This document shows positions 42,594-51,749 of a DNA stretch of 64,000 nt, in pieces. How positions within the stretch are numbered: the stretch's first letter is position 1; each line of letters begins with the position of its first letter. The notes beneath the pieces are model-generated. The model was given only the letters and a program-made list of their open reading frames with translations, did not search any database and was not told the origin of the DNA. Source of the DNA: JAISST01 sp050434145 (GTDB lineage Bacteria; Fusobacteriota; Fusobacteriia; Fusobacteriales; Fusobacteriaceae); contig NZ_JBNPVX010000005.1 of assembly GCF_050434145.1 (NCBI RefSeq), positions 1-64,000 on the forward strand, written 5' to 3'. Both the position numbers and the translations under genes were made by a program.

Positions 42594-43565
42594 TTATGAT
42601 TCATCAGATTTATTTCCATTTATATTGATTATAACTAATTCTGGCCTATTGAAAATACGAGGAGCTAAAGTCTTTTTGGATAATCCACGACTTACAATGT
42701 GCTTTGTAGTATGACCATTTTGCTCATGTGAATAAAGATTAGAAGTATATTTTGGAAAAAATCCTTGTTCATGTGCAAATAGTCCATTTGGAAAAATATA
42801 TGGAATTCTCCAATAGCCACCATTACCATGTCCAGAAACTATTAAATCATAATTTCTTTCCAAATATTCATCAATTCTTTCTGGTCTATGTGCGAGTAAA
42901 ATCTTAAATCCATCAATATTATCTATTTGATCATAGGCTTTTTTTAATTGAAGCAATGTTTTCTCGTATGGGTTTAATGGATCTGTAATACCACTAACAT
43001 AAACACATTCCTCTATGTTATCATCTGGATATTTTTTTGTATTACCTTCTAAATATTCAATTCCATAAGACAAAACAGTATCTTTTATTTCTTTGATTCT
43101 TTTGCTGTTATATTCACTATTTCCTGGGACATAGTATACCTTATATTTTTTGTATATTCCTTCTAGTAAGTCAATAGTACCAGCTATAGGAATTTTTTCA
43201 TCAGCAATGTTTCCTACTAAAAATATAATATTTGGATTTTCTTTTTCTATAGCTTCTAAAAGCTCAGATTGATTTTCACCATAATAACAGTTGTGCAAAT
43301 CACTGATAACCACTATTTTAATATCTTTTGGTATTATTTTGTCAGTAATGATAGAATAATGAGTAATAGCTAAATCTGTATCAAACATGGATGGAGCAAC
43401 AAAAAATCCAAATATAAATAAAAAGATTGTAAAAATAATAGTTTTTTTGGTATAAGAAAAAACAATAGAAAAGATATTTCTAATTTTTCTATTGCTAGAA
43501 GTATTCTCTTTATTATTGTCAGCTTTTTTATTATTTGATTTCATAAATCCTCTTATATCAATCAC
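42594..43565 (-). CDS. Membrane-anchored metallophosphoesterase-like protein with altered metal ligands
   Basis: It resembles YkuE-type calcineurin-fold phosphoesterases. A basic N-terminus, one membrane helix (about residues 35-58) and a phosphoesterase domain follow. DLHN (motif I) and LAHRPE are retained. The other signatures are changed: GDxxD reads VGNIAD, GNHE reads GNSE, and GHTHGG reads GHGNGG. Several ligands of the second metal are therefore missing, so it may be inactive, use one metal or bind rather than cleave. GTG 43565 and ATG 43544 are both possible starts. It overlaps the peptidase unit upstream with an 8-base gap. Confidence 0.75.
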   Translation of the reverse strand: MIDIRGFMKSNNKKADNNKENTSSNRKIRNIFSIVFSYTKKTIIFTIFLFIFGFFVAPSMFDTDLAITHYSIITDKIIPKDIKIVVISDLHNCYYGENQSELLEAIEKENPNIIFLVGNIADEKIPIAGTIDLLEGIYKKYKVYYVPGNSEYNSKRIKEIKDTVLSYGIEYLEGNTKKYPDDNIEECVYVSGITDPLNPYEKTLLQLKKAYDQIDNIDGFKILLAHRPERIDEYLERNYDLIVSGHGNGGYWRIPYIFPNGLFAHEQGFFPKYTSNLYSHEQNGHTTKHIVSRGLSKKTLAPRIFNRPELVIININGNKSDES

Positions 43566-43572
43566 CAGTATA

Positions 43573-44238
43573 TTAAACTTTTAGTAAATTTTTTCTTTCT
43601 TTCCAGTCAGGCATAAATTTTTCAATATAATTCCAAAACTCTTTCTGATGATTTGGGTATTGTAAATGACTTATTTCATGCAAGACAACATACTCAATAG
43701 CTTTTATTGACTTTTCAATGAGATTCATATTGTATGTTATACTTTTTTTAGTAATATTGCAAGAACCCCAAAGAGTTTTCATTTTTCTAATTTTGATTTG
43801 TGTTGGTATATGACCAGTTATTTGACTATATTTTTTATTCAAAGTAGTCAAAATTTGCATTAGCTCTCTTCTAGAATATTTATAAAAAATTTCTTTTTTT
43901 AAGTCAGAGGTGTAATCATTATTGCAAAAGATTTTAATAGTTTTATCTTCATGATTTATTATAATATTTTCCAAAGGAGAAATTATTATTTTTAGAGTGA
44001 ATATTTCTCCTAAAAAATGAACAGTATCCCCAGAATTAAAGCTGGAAGTTAAAGTTATACGATGTTTTTCAATATTTGCTAATCGTTCCTCAATCCATTC
44101 TTTTTTTCCATCAATAAATTTTTGTATTTCTTTATTTGTAAGAAATTTGGGAGCAGAAACTTTTACCAAACCATCATCAGTGACTTTTATAATGAGATTT
44201 TTCATTTTTTTCTTTGTTATAATTGGTTTAAAATTCAT
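43573..44238 (-). CDS. YgjP-like (DUF45) zinc metallopeptidase
   Basis: A 221-aa protein of the YgjP/M48-related group. The catalytic helix VVLHEISHLQYPNH contains HExxH and the downstream His; KEFWNYIEKFMPDWKER completes the family C-terminus. The N-terminal half (SAPKFLTNKEIQKFIDGKKEWI) is the typical substrate-binding region. It is cytoplasmic by sequence. It lies between the unknown 545-aa gene and the phosphoesterase gene, with gaps of 15 and 7 bases. The physiological target is unknown. Confidence 0.85.
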   Translation of the reverse strand: MNFKPIITKKKMKNLIIKVTDDGLVKVSAPKFLTNKEIQKFIDGKKEWIEERLANIEKHRITLTSSFNSGDTVHFLGEIFTLKIIISPLENIIINHEDKTIKIFCNNDYTSDLKKEIFYKYSRRELMQILTTLNKKYSQITGHIPTQIKIRKMKTLWGSCNITKKSITYNMNLIEKSIKAIEYVVLHEISHLQYPNHQKEFWNYIEKFMPDWKERKNLLKV

Positions 44239-44253
44239 AATTTCCCTTTATTC

Positions 44254-45891
44254 CTAATAGTTATCATCTTGAAAGTCATCTTCAATAGGTAAATATTCAA
44301 TATGTGGAATAGTCTCCTTATTAACTTGCTGGGTAATTTTATTTTGGGTATTAGAATTCATTTCTTCACTGTCAGTAGAGCAATCTTTTCTTTCATATTC
44401 ATCATATGAATTTTCTCTTTCAATATGACTTTTTTTATTCCAGTGGTTATTGATTATATCTTCTAAAATAGTGTTTTTATACCTTGCATCATCTCCAAAG
44501 CACAGTAAAAAACTTATGAAAAAATCATCAATTTCTTTATCCCCTTCTATTTGATCAAGAGTCTTAAAGGCAGTAGCAATGAGATCAAATTTAGTAGAAA
44601 TATATTTGTTGAAATTTTTTGCTATTTGTAGTGCAATTGATTTGACTTCTTTTGGCTTTATTCTCACTAGATAAGACAGGGCACCACTTAGTTTGAGAAG
44701 ATTTTTATAGTTATCTTTCAGAAGCCACATTGATAAATATCGTTCTTCGATTTCCATTAAATCAAAAGGAAATGCTTGGGCAGTTTCTTCTACTTTTGGA
44801 AAAATTTTGATAGCATCATTAAATTCTGGGCTCCATTTTCTATCAATTAAATCACATTCAATAGAAATATTCAAGCGATCTTTTTTTAAATTTTCTTTAG
44901 TAATGAGCAATTGATTGGGTTGAAAAATATCTCCATTAATGGTAACACTACCAAAAAGAACCTTGAAAATATTTTCATAATTAAACTTTTGTTCCTCATA
45001 ATCAACTTTTATTTGGGCATTTTCGCTATCTTTTGAAACAACATTTATATTGTCAACAAAAAATTCATCTCTTTCAGCAGCTTTTTGTACTTCACTAGAA
45101 ATATCAACAGAATTGACAGTACCAATATAGATTTGGTCTTTAATAACATCAGTAGCAGGAATTATGGTAATGCAGTTGATAGGAGTCTTAGAAAGAGCAG
45201 CGGCAGTCGCTATATTATGGCCTTTTAGCAAAAGACTCATATAACCATCAAGATAGAAAGCGACTCCTCTCATGTGGCAACCATCTCTAATAAGATCTAC
45301 ACATTCTTTAACAAAATCAGGATTATAAGTACTTGTATCATGTGATGGAAATAAAAATCTAGGACCATAATCTAAAGTAGAACCATCTTTTAAGTAAAAA
45401 TTGGATGCAGTTTGACTTTCTGTCATGTGATTAGGTATATTCCAGAAAAAATTGCTTCCTCCATCAGTAGGATAGTGTGGAACATCAGCAATAGCATAAA
45501 TTCCTGTTTTAAGGCTAGATAATATAGGTAATATAGCATCAACACCATCTTTGATTCCCATGTATTTAAGGTTAAGTTTATCTTCTATTTCCTGTAATTC
45601 GTCTCTTTTATCATCTATTCCATCACCAGTGGCGATTAGATTTGGTTTGTTTTTGTCCAATGATATTTTATATTGCACAATAGGTGTATTATTTATTGTT
45701 AATGCTCTAGAGATAAAACCATCTTTTGTATCAGAACTTTCTTTTATACATAAAATTGGAGAATCATTTTCTACATATACAATAGCTGTAGGATAATTAA
45801 ATGGTGATTCTTCCCCAGAATAGAATTTTAAGATTTTAACACTATCATATTCTGGCATATTTAATTTTTTAAAGATGTTTGCAAGCATCAT
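44254..45891 (-). CDS. Uncharacterised 545-aa protein
   Basis: I do not recognise the family. The N-terminal half is compact and rich in aromatic residues and glycine (YAIADVPHYPTDGGSNFFW, GPRFLFPSHDTSTYN, MRGVAFYLDGYMSLLLKGHNI), suggesting an enzyme-like or binding fold. From about residue 335 it is alpha-helical (LLKLSGALSYLVRIKPKEV). The C-terminal 60 residues are acidic and low-complexity (DDFQDDNY end). No signal or membrane segment is visible. I chose ATG 45891 because GAGG (45903-45900) is well spaced to it; the frame extends 14 codons further upstream to 45933. It leads a unit with the YgjP peptidase and phosphoesterase. Confidence 0.7.
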   Translation of the reverse strand: MMLANIFKKLNMPEYDSVKILKFYSGEESPFNYPTAIVYVENDSPILCIKESSDTKDGFISRALTINNTPIVQYKISLDKNKPNLIATGDGIDDKRDELQEIEDKLNLKYMGIKDGVDAILPILSSLKTGIYAIADVPHYPTDGGSNFFWNIPNHMTESQTASNFYLKDGSTLDYGPRFLFPSHDTSTYNPDFVKECVDLIRDGCHMRGVAFYLDGYMSLLLKGHNIATAAALSKTPINCITIIPATDVIKDQIYIGTVNSVDISSEVQKAAERDEFFVDNINVVSKDSENAQIKVDYEEQKFNYENIFKVLFGSVTINGDIFQPNQLLITKENLKKDRLNISIECDLIDRKWSPEFNDAIKIFPKVEETAQAFPFDLMEIEERYLSMWLLKDNYKNLLKLSGALSYLVRIKPKEVKSIALQIAKNFNKYISTKFDLIATAFKTLDQIEGDKEIDDFFISFLLCFGDDARYKNTILEDIINNHWNKKSHIERENSYDEYERKDCSTDSEEMNSNTQNKITQQVNKETIPHIEYLPIEDDFQDDNY

Positions 45892-46143
45892 AGAAATAAC
45901 CTCAATATTTTTAGATTTTATTAAAATAATCATTTAGTTTTATACTATATTATAGCACAAATTATAAATATTATCCTCATAATATTTATAATTTATAGAA
46001 AAATTTGGAAATTAAATATTTATTTTTGTTTATTGAAGTCCTAAATATATCAATAAGGTCAGACAATGGTTGGTGATTCTTAATGATATTATATTAATTG
46101 TAAAAAATATAATATTTAGTATCAAATAATGTAAAAATATATT

Positions 46144-47025
46144 CTAACTAATTTTTATATTATTTATAGTCTGGATAAAGTCTATCATTGATTTGGATAA
46201 AATTTTGTTTTTATGATAAACTATATAATTGTTGTTTTTTAACTTGATTTTATCTATAGATAATAGTTTTAGTTGCTTATTTTTAGCTTGTTTTTTTACA
46301 AGCACATCAGGTAGAATTGTAATTCCAAGGTTATTTGACACTGATTCAATAATTGCTTGAGAATTAATACTAGTCCACTGTGGATAAATATTAATATCTT
46401 CTTTTGCTAAAGTAGTATCAAGACAATCTCTAATGGCACTTCCTTTTTCTCTTAATATAAGATTTTCATTGATAAATTCATTGATAGTGATAGAATCTTT
46501 CAATGCTAGATGGTGTTTTGTAGAGCAAACAACACTTAATTTATATGAAGAAAACAAGAATTTTTTTAAATATTGATTTTTCACTGGTCCTTCTATAAGA
46601 GCAACATCAATTTTATTACTAAGAACTAACTGTTCAATTTCTATGGCTCTATCTATAATAACTTCAACAGGAGTATTTTTATGAGATTTTTTAAAGTCTT
46701 TGATAATATTAGGGAGCCAAAAATTTCCTATTGTAATGCAAGAACCAATAAAAATGGGACTCTCTTCCATAGAAAGAAAAAAATTATTATCTAGGTTATC
46801 ATATAAATTAAGAATTTGAATTGTTTTGTCTAAAAACTTTTTTCCAATTTCAGTTAAGTATATTTTTTTTCCTATTCTCTCCAAAAGAATCATATTCTTT
46901 TCCATTTCCAAATCTTTTATTGCATGTGAAACGGCAGGCTGGGTCATATAAAGTTTTTCAGCTGCTTTGGTAAAGCTCATTTCTTCACAGACTTTTTTAA
47001 ATATTTGCAAAGCTCTTATATTCAT
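46144..47025 (-). CDS. LysR-family regulator, divergent from chrA pair
   Basis: A 293-aa LTTR with winged helix (residues 1-60; MSFTKAAEKLYMTQPAVSHAIKDLE) and CysB-like effector domain. It diverges from the chromate-transporter-like pair 129 bases away. The AT-rich intergenic region holds imperfect dyads around 47050-47100 consistent with a shared control region. It probably regulates the adjacent pair. Confidence 0.9.
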   Translation of the reverse strand: MNIRALQIFKKVCEEMSFTKAAEKLYMTQPAVSHAIKDLEMEKNMILLERIGKKIYLTEIGKKFLDKTIQILNLYDNLDNNFFLSMEESPIFIGSCITIGNFWLPNIIKDFKKSHKNTPVEVIIDRAIEIEQLVLSNKIDVALIEGPVKNQYLKKFLFSSYKLSVVCSTKHHLALKDSITINEFINENLILREKGSAIRDCLDTTLAKEDINIYPQWTSINSQAIIESVSNNLGITILPDVLVKKQAKNKQLKLLSIDKIKLKNNNYIVYHKNKILSKSMIDFIQTINNIKIS

Positions 47026-47154
47026 ATATCCTCTTTTATCATTACTTTTTAGTTATGGTTTATATAAAATAATAACATTTTATTTATTATAAATCAACTG
47101 CTATAATCACATTTGTAAATAAAATATTTATTATATATAAGATGAGGTGAAAAA

Positions 47155-47724
47155 ATGCTAAAATCTATAAAAAAATATTTCTGGCTTTTTGGTATTAATA
47201 TTTTTATTAGTGCATTTACTTTTGGTGGTGGTTATGTAGTTATTCCTATAATAGAGAAATATTTTGTAGAAAAAAATAAATATTTTGATAAAAAAAAATT
47301 ATTGAATATTGCTGCTGTAGCACAGTCTTCACCGGGTGCCATAGCTATAAATTTAAGCGCTTTATCTGGATATGTAGTAGGAGGAAAATTAGGTGCAATA
47401 GTAAGTTCAATAGGGGCAGTAATACCACCTATTGTAATATTAAGTATAGTATCAGTATATTATAATTCTATTAAAAACAATATTTTTTTGGAAAAATTAT
47501 TAATGGGAATGGAAATCGGTGTTAGTTCCTTAGTAATAAATATGACAATAGATATGGGATATGAAATTTTTAAAGAAAAAAATTATTTTTATTCATTATT
47601 AATATTTTTAGCTTTTATACTAATCTTTTTTGTTAAAATTAGTACTATTGTTATAATTTTAATAGGCATGATTTTATCTTTTATTTATACTTTTTATAAA
47701 ATTAAGTGGAGAAAAAATGAATAA
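47155..47724 (+). CDS. Chromate transporter (ChrA) family, N-half-type subunit
   Basis: A 189-aa short-chain CHR protein with about six helices: SAFTFGGGYVVIPIIEKYF and AVAQSSPGAIAINLSALSGYVVGG. Short-chain CHR proteins work as heteromeric pairs in antiparallel orientation. The second subunit begins 8 bases before this one's stop. Known members export chromate; in an anaerobe the real substrate could be another oxyanion. Confidence 0.88.
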   Translation: MLKSIKKYFWLFGINIFISAFTFGGGYVVIPIIEKYFVEKNKYFDKKKLLNIAAVAQSSPGAIAINLSALSGYVVGGKLGAIVSSIGAVIPPIVILSIVSVYYNSIKNNIFLEKLLMGMEIGVSSLVINMTIDMGYEIFKEKNYFYSLLIFLAFILIFFVKISTIVIILIGMILSFIYTFYKIKWRKNE

Positions 47725-48271
47725 GATAAACTTGATATTATTGATTAGTTTTTTAAAGATAGGGTTATTTAGTATTGGTGGTGGTTATGCTACCATACCA
47801 TTAATAGAAGAACAAATTATAAATATTAATAAATGGTTAACAATAGAAGAATTTACAGATATTATAACTATCTCACAGATGACTCCAGGTCCTCTAGCTG
47901 TGAATTTATCTACTTTTGTAGGGATGCGAATTTCAGGTATATTTGGGGCAGTTATAGCTACCTTTAGTTGTATTATATCTGGCTTTTCTATCTCAATTTT
48001 TTTATATTGCTTCTTTGAAAAATATAAAAATCTGGAAATTATATTTACTGTTTTAAAGGGATTAAGATCAATATCTGTAGGATTAATCTGTGGATCAGCT
48101 TGTACAATGTTTTTTATGGCTATGAAAATCATCAATAACTCTGTTGCATCAGATAGTATAACAATAAAATCGATTTTAATATTTACTGCATGTATTCTAT
48201 TGTTAAAGAAATTTAGAGGAAGTCCAATAGTTATATTGGTTTTATCTGGTATTGCAGGGCTAATAATATGA
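47717..48271 (+). CDS. Chromate transporter (ChrA) family, second subunit
   Basis: A 184-aa short-chain CHR protein with the same landmarks (FSIGGGYATIPLIEEQI, TISQMTPGPLAVNLSTFVG) and about six helices. The start overlaps the preceding gene, so translation is likely coupled and the two probably form one transporter. Confidence 0.88.
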   Translation: MNKINLILLISFLKIGLFSIGGGYATIPLIEEQIININKWLTIEEFTDIITISQMTPGPLAVNLSTFVGMRISGIFGAVIATFSCIISGFSISIFLYCFFEKYKNLEIIFTVLKGLRSISVGLICGSACTMFFMAMKIINNSVASDSITIKSILIFTACILLLKKFRGSPIVILVLSGIAGLII

Positions 48272-48627
48272 AAAATGGTGTATCTTTAATTATTTGATTA
48301 GAATAAAAGATAATTATAGAAATATTTGAAAAAAGGTGAAAAAATTCGGAGATAAAGACGAGAATTGCTTATATCATATTGTAAATTAGACTAGAAAATA
48401 TGAGAGATTTTATCTCTTTGAGATCTATAAAAAAAGATAATATGGAAATAGAGTCATAGAAGATTTTTTAGAATAGTATAAGTTAGTAGCTCATCTATTT
48501 TTTTATGTTCTATCATTAATTGTCAAATTATGGTTATTTTAGACTAGATGACCTTTTTAGTAAAATATTCTTGTATCATTTCTAATGAGTGTGGTATAAT
48601 TTTATGGATATTTTTACGAGGTGATCT
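48272..48627. other. Intergenic region without a gene
   Basis: 356 bases. A weak hairpin (AGAGAT/ATCTCT, 48403-48417) could end the ChrA transcript. TTGTAT with an 18-base gap to TATAAT just before 48604 is a plausible promoter for the downstream HD gene. No coding or RNA signal is otherwise seen. Confidence 0.5.
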
Positions 48628-49287
48628 ATGAAATTAAATTATGAAAAAATAGTAAAAAATGAAAAAATAAAGAGATATATAAAAAAATCTGATGAAACAC
48701 TGATTGCTATGGGATATACTGATCATAGTTTTTCACATGTGATGAGAGTAGCTAATCTTGCAGAAACAATATTATCAAAATTGGACTATCCTGCCAAAGA
48801 TATAGAGTTAGCAAAAATAGCAGGTTATTTACATGATATTGGAAATGTAGTAAATAGAAAAGACCATGCTCAAAGTGGGGCCATTATCGCGTTGAGGCTA
48901 TTAGAAGAATTGGATGGAGATTTGGAAGATATATTGACCATTGTTTCTGCAATAGGGCATCATGATGATTCTACTGCTTTTCCTGTAAATCCTATCACTG
49001 CTGCAGTGATTCTTGCAGACAAGTCTGATGTGAGGGCTTCAAGAGTGCGAAATAGTGATTTGTCCACATTTGATATTCATGATAGAGTTAACTATGCCAC
49101 GAAAACTTCAAAGCTGGAAATAGAGAAAAATAAATACATAAAACTAAAATTAACTATTGATACAAATTTTTGTCCAGTAATGGATTATTTTGAAATATTT
49201 CTCGATAGAATGTTGCTGTGCAAAAAAGCAGCAGAAAAATTAGGGCTTAAATTTCAATTAGTAATTAATAAACAGAAATTGTTGTGA
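48628..49287 (+). CDS. HD-domain phosphohydrolase
   Basis: A 219-aa HD protein: HSFSHVMRVANLAE, GYLHDIGN, GHHDDS and ADKSDVRASRVR. It is distinct from the HD protein at 41733. The C-terminal part (about 150-219) continues as mixed structure. Substrates may include nucleotides or phosphorylated metabolites. It is monocistronic, with a GAGGTGATC-type Shine-Dalgarno right before the ATG. Confidence 0.82.
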   Translation: MKLNYEKIVKNEKIKRYIKKSDETLIAMGYTDHSFSHVMRVANLAETILSKLDYPAKDIELAKIAGYLHDIGNVVNRKDHAQSGAIIALRLLEELDGDLEDILTIVSAIGHHDDSTAFPVNPITAAVILADKSDVRASRVRNSDLSTFDIHDRVNYATKTSKLEIEKNKYIKLKLTIDTNFCPVMDYFEIFLDRMLLCKKAAEKLGLKFQLVINKQKLL

Positions 49288-49408
49288 TTTTAAATTAATT
49301 AAATATTGTAGTGAAAAAGTATCACCAAATTTAGCAAAATTTAACTTATTTTTGCATATTCATAACTATAGTAATTTGTGAAAATATAAGTATAAGGGGC
49401 GATGTAAA

Positions 49409-50380
49409 TTGAAAAAGATATTATTATTTGTATTATTTTGTGGAACATTATTATTTGGTAATGAAGTAGTAATCTATGGACCAAGTTCGTCTAAATGGAT
49501 AGAAAAACATTATGGGCCTATTTTTAAAGAGCAAACAGGTTGGACAATAAAATATGTATCTATTGATGGAGTATTGTCTAGGCTAAAATTAGAGCAAAGG
49601 AACCCTAAAAGTGATGTAGTAATTGGATTGACTTCATTACAAAGTGAAATTGCCAAAAGAGATGGCTATATTTCTAGTTATATTCCTAAGAATAAAGACA
49701 ATATTAAAGATGAATTTTTTATTATGGATAAAGATTTTTATGTAACACCATTTGATTATGGGTATTTAGCAATAAATTACAATAAAGATAAATTGATAAC
49801 TCCACCTAAAAATATATCAGAACTGAGTAAAATGTCTAAAGAACTGCTGGGAATTAATCCTATGACATCTTCTACTGGAGAAGAGGCTCTTATGTGGAGT
49901 ATAGCTCTATTTGGTAATGACTGGGAAAAGTTTTGGAATACAATAAAACCTTGTATTTACACTAGTGAACCAGGTTGGAGTGAAGCATTTGCCAAATTTA
50001 CTACTGGTGAAGCTCCAATGATGATTGGTTATGCTACAAGTAATATATTTTTTGCAATGGATGAAAATCAGCAAAAATTTGATAGTTTTTATCTAGAAGA
50101 AGGAGCTTATATGTATTTGGAAGGAGCAGCTCTGACTAGTAAGAAGGAAGTATCCGAGGGAGCAAAACTTTTTATGGAATCTCTTTTATCTGATGAATTT
50201 CAAAAATTAGTAGTATCTAAAAATTATATGTTTCCAGTGACAGGAATACCTGTAGAAGAAGAATTTAAAATGGTACCAAAACCAAGTAACCCAATAAAAC
50301 TTAGTGAAAAGCAAATAGATGATTTGGTGCAAAATATGGATAAATATAAAGAGAAGCTTGTAGAAATATTAAAAAAATAG
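49409..50380 (+). CDS. Thiamine ABC transporter substrate-binding protein (ThiB/TbpA-like)
   Basis: A 323-aa periplasmic protein with signal peptide (residues 1-17) starting at TTG after GGGGCGATG. It follows Escherichia TbpA closely in pattern: LEQRNPKSDVVIGL, VTPFDYGYLAINYNKDKL, PGWSEAFAKFTTGEAPMMIGY, YMYLEGAAL and MFPVTG. The Trp/Tyr-rich contacts fit thiamine or its phosphates. No permease (thiP) or ATPase (thiQ) is adjacent and no TPP riboswitch lies upstream, so partners must be elsewhere. Iron or polyamine binding proteins share the fold, so thiamine remains a strong inference. Confidence 0.75.
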   Translation: MKKILLFVLFCGTLLFGNEVVIYGPSSSKWIEKHYGPIFKEQTGWTIKYVSIDGVLSRLKLEQRNPKSDVVIGLTSLQSEIAKRDGYISSYIPKNKDNIKDEFFIMDKDFYVTPFDYGYLAINYNKDKLITPPKNISELSKMSKELLGINPMTSSTGEEALMWSIALFGNDWEKFWNTIKPCIYTSEPGWSEAFAKFTTGEAPMMIGYATSNIFFAMDENQQKFDSFYLEEGAYMYLEGAALTSKKEVSEGAKLFMESLLSDEFQKLVVSKNYMFPVTGIPVEEEFKMVPKPSNPIKLSEKQIDDLVQNMDKYKEKLVEILKK

Positions 50381-50431
50381 TATTGATTTTACTCTTATAA
50401 CAATATAACAAGAAATTAAAATATATAATCA

Positions 50432-50459
50432 AAAAGGGAGCATTTAGGCGCTCCCTTTT
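50432..50459. terminator. Bidirectional terminator
   Basis: AAAAGGGAGC (50432-50441) pairs with GCTCCCTTTT (50450-50459). It serves the thiamine-binding gene and the minus-strand thiolase. Confidence 0.9.
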
Positions 50460-50484
50460 ACTTTTACTATTTGTGAATTATTAA

Positions 50485-51693
50485 TTATTTTACATTTTTA
50501 AGAATGATTGCAGTACCCATTCCGCCACCTATACATAGAGAAGCAAGTCCAAAATCTACTCCTCTTTTCTTCATTTCGTGGATAAGAGTTACTGTGATTC
50601 TGTTACCAGAAGCTCCTACAGGATGTCCCAATGCAATGGCACCACCATTAACATTAGTTCTTTCATCAAACCATTTTTTATCCACACCATGTTGTTCAGC
50701 TAATTCAGTAATTACTCCTAGAGATTGAGCTGCAAATGCTTCATTTAATTCGATTAATCCTATTTCGTTTAATTTCATATTAGCTTTATTAAGAGCTTTA
50801 TTGATAGCAGGAACTGGTCCCATTCCCATTATAACTGGATCTACTCCACCAGTACCAGTACCAATTATTTCTACTAAAGGTTTAAGATTGTATTTTTTGA
50901 CTGCTTCTTCAGATGCGATAACCATCATAGAGGCACCATCATTAAGACCAGATGCATTACCTGCAGTAACACTACCATCTTTTTTGAATGCAGGTTTTAA
51001 TTTTGCTAATACTTCTGGAGTAGTTTTTCTATTAGGATGTTCGTCTGTATCAACTATAACATCACCTTTTCTTGTAGAAATAGTGATAGGTATAATTTCA
51101 TCTTTAAATTTTCCACCATCAATAGCTGCTATTGCATTGACTTGTGATTTATATGAAAATTCATCTTGTTGTTCTCTAGTAATATTGTATTTATCAGCTA
51201 CATTTTCAGCAGTGATACCCATGTGAATATTATTGAAAGCATCTGTCAAAGCATCATTTACCATATGATCTATGGCAGTTATATTGCCCATTTTATGACC
51301 TTTTCTAATGCCAGATGGTAGAATATGTCCTGCCCCTGACATAACCTCTGTACCTCCTACTAAAAGAAGATCAGCTTCACCAGCTTTGATATTAGTGTAA
51401 CCATTAATAACAGATTTCATACCACTACCACATATGATGTTGATAGAATATGCAGGAACTTCTACTGGAACACCAGCATTTATTGCTACTTGTCTTCCTA
51501 CACCTTGTTTTTGACCTGCCATCAATACATTTCCTATTATTACTTCATCTAGGTCTTTAGGATCAATACCAGCATCTTTCATCACTTCTTTTGCTACCAA
51601 TCCACCTAGTTCACCTGGGGTTAAAGTAGATAATCCTCCTAAAAAAGTACCTATTGCTGACCTCTTTGCTGCTACGATATAAACTTTACTCAC
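50485..51693 (-). CDS. Acetyl-CoA acetyltransferase (thiolase)
   Basis: A 402-aa biosynthetic-type thiolase that condenses two acetyl-CoA to acetoacetyl-CoA. The nucleophile is Cys88 in NIICGSGMKS. GHPVGASG holds the catalytic His, and the second Cys is in LCIGGGMG. It lies 56 bases downstream of the SDR gene on the same strand. Together they would make 3-hydroxybutyryl-CoA, the first steps of butyrate formation, although the other butyrate genes are not in this window. Confidence 0.95.
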   Translation of the reverse strand: MSKVYIVAAKRSAIGTFLGGLSTLTPGELGGLVAKEVMKDAGIDPKDLDEVIIGNVLMAGQKQGVGRQVAINAGVPVEVPAYSINIICGSGMKSVINGYTNIKAGEADLLLVGGTEVMSGAGHILPSGIRKGHKMGNITAIDHMVNDALTDAFNNIHMGITAENVADKYNITREQQDEFSYKSQVNAIAAIDGGKFKDEIIPITISTRKGDVIVDTDEHPNRKTTPEVLAKLKPAFKKDGSVTAGNASGLNDGASMMVIASEEAVKKYNLKPLVEIIGTGTGGVDPVIMGMGPVPAINKALNKANMKLNEIGLIELNEAFAAQSLGVITELAEQHGVDKKWFDERTNVNGGAIALGHPVGASGNRITVTLIHEMKKRGVDFGLASLCIGGGMGTAIILKNVK

Positions 51694-51749
51694 TTTTGCA
51701 TCCTCCTTAAATTTTAAATAATATAATTATGAAAAAAATTTTGTAAAAA

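Noticed and set aside
49288..49408. TPP riboswitch ahead of the thiamine-binding gene
   Set aside because: The conserved CUGAGA and related core motifs are absent from the leader.
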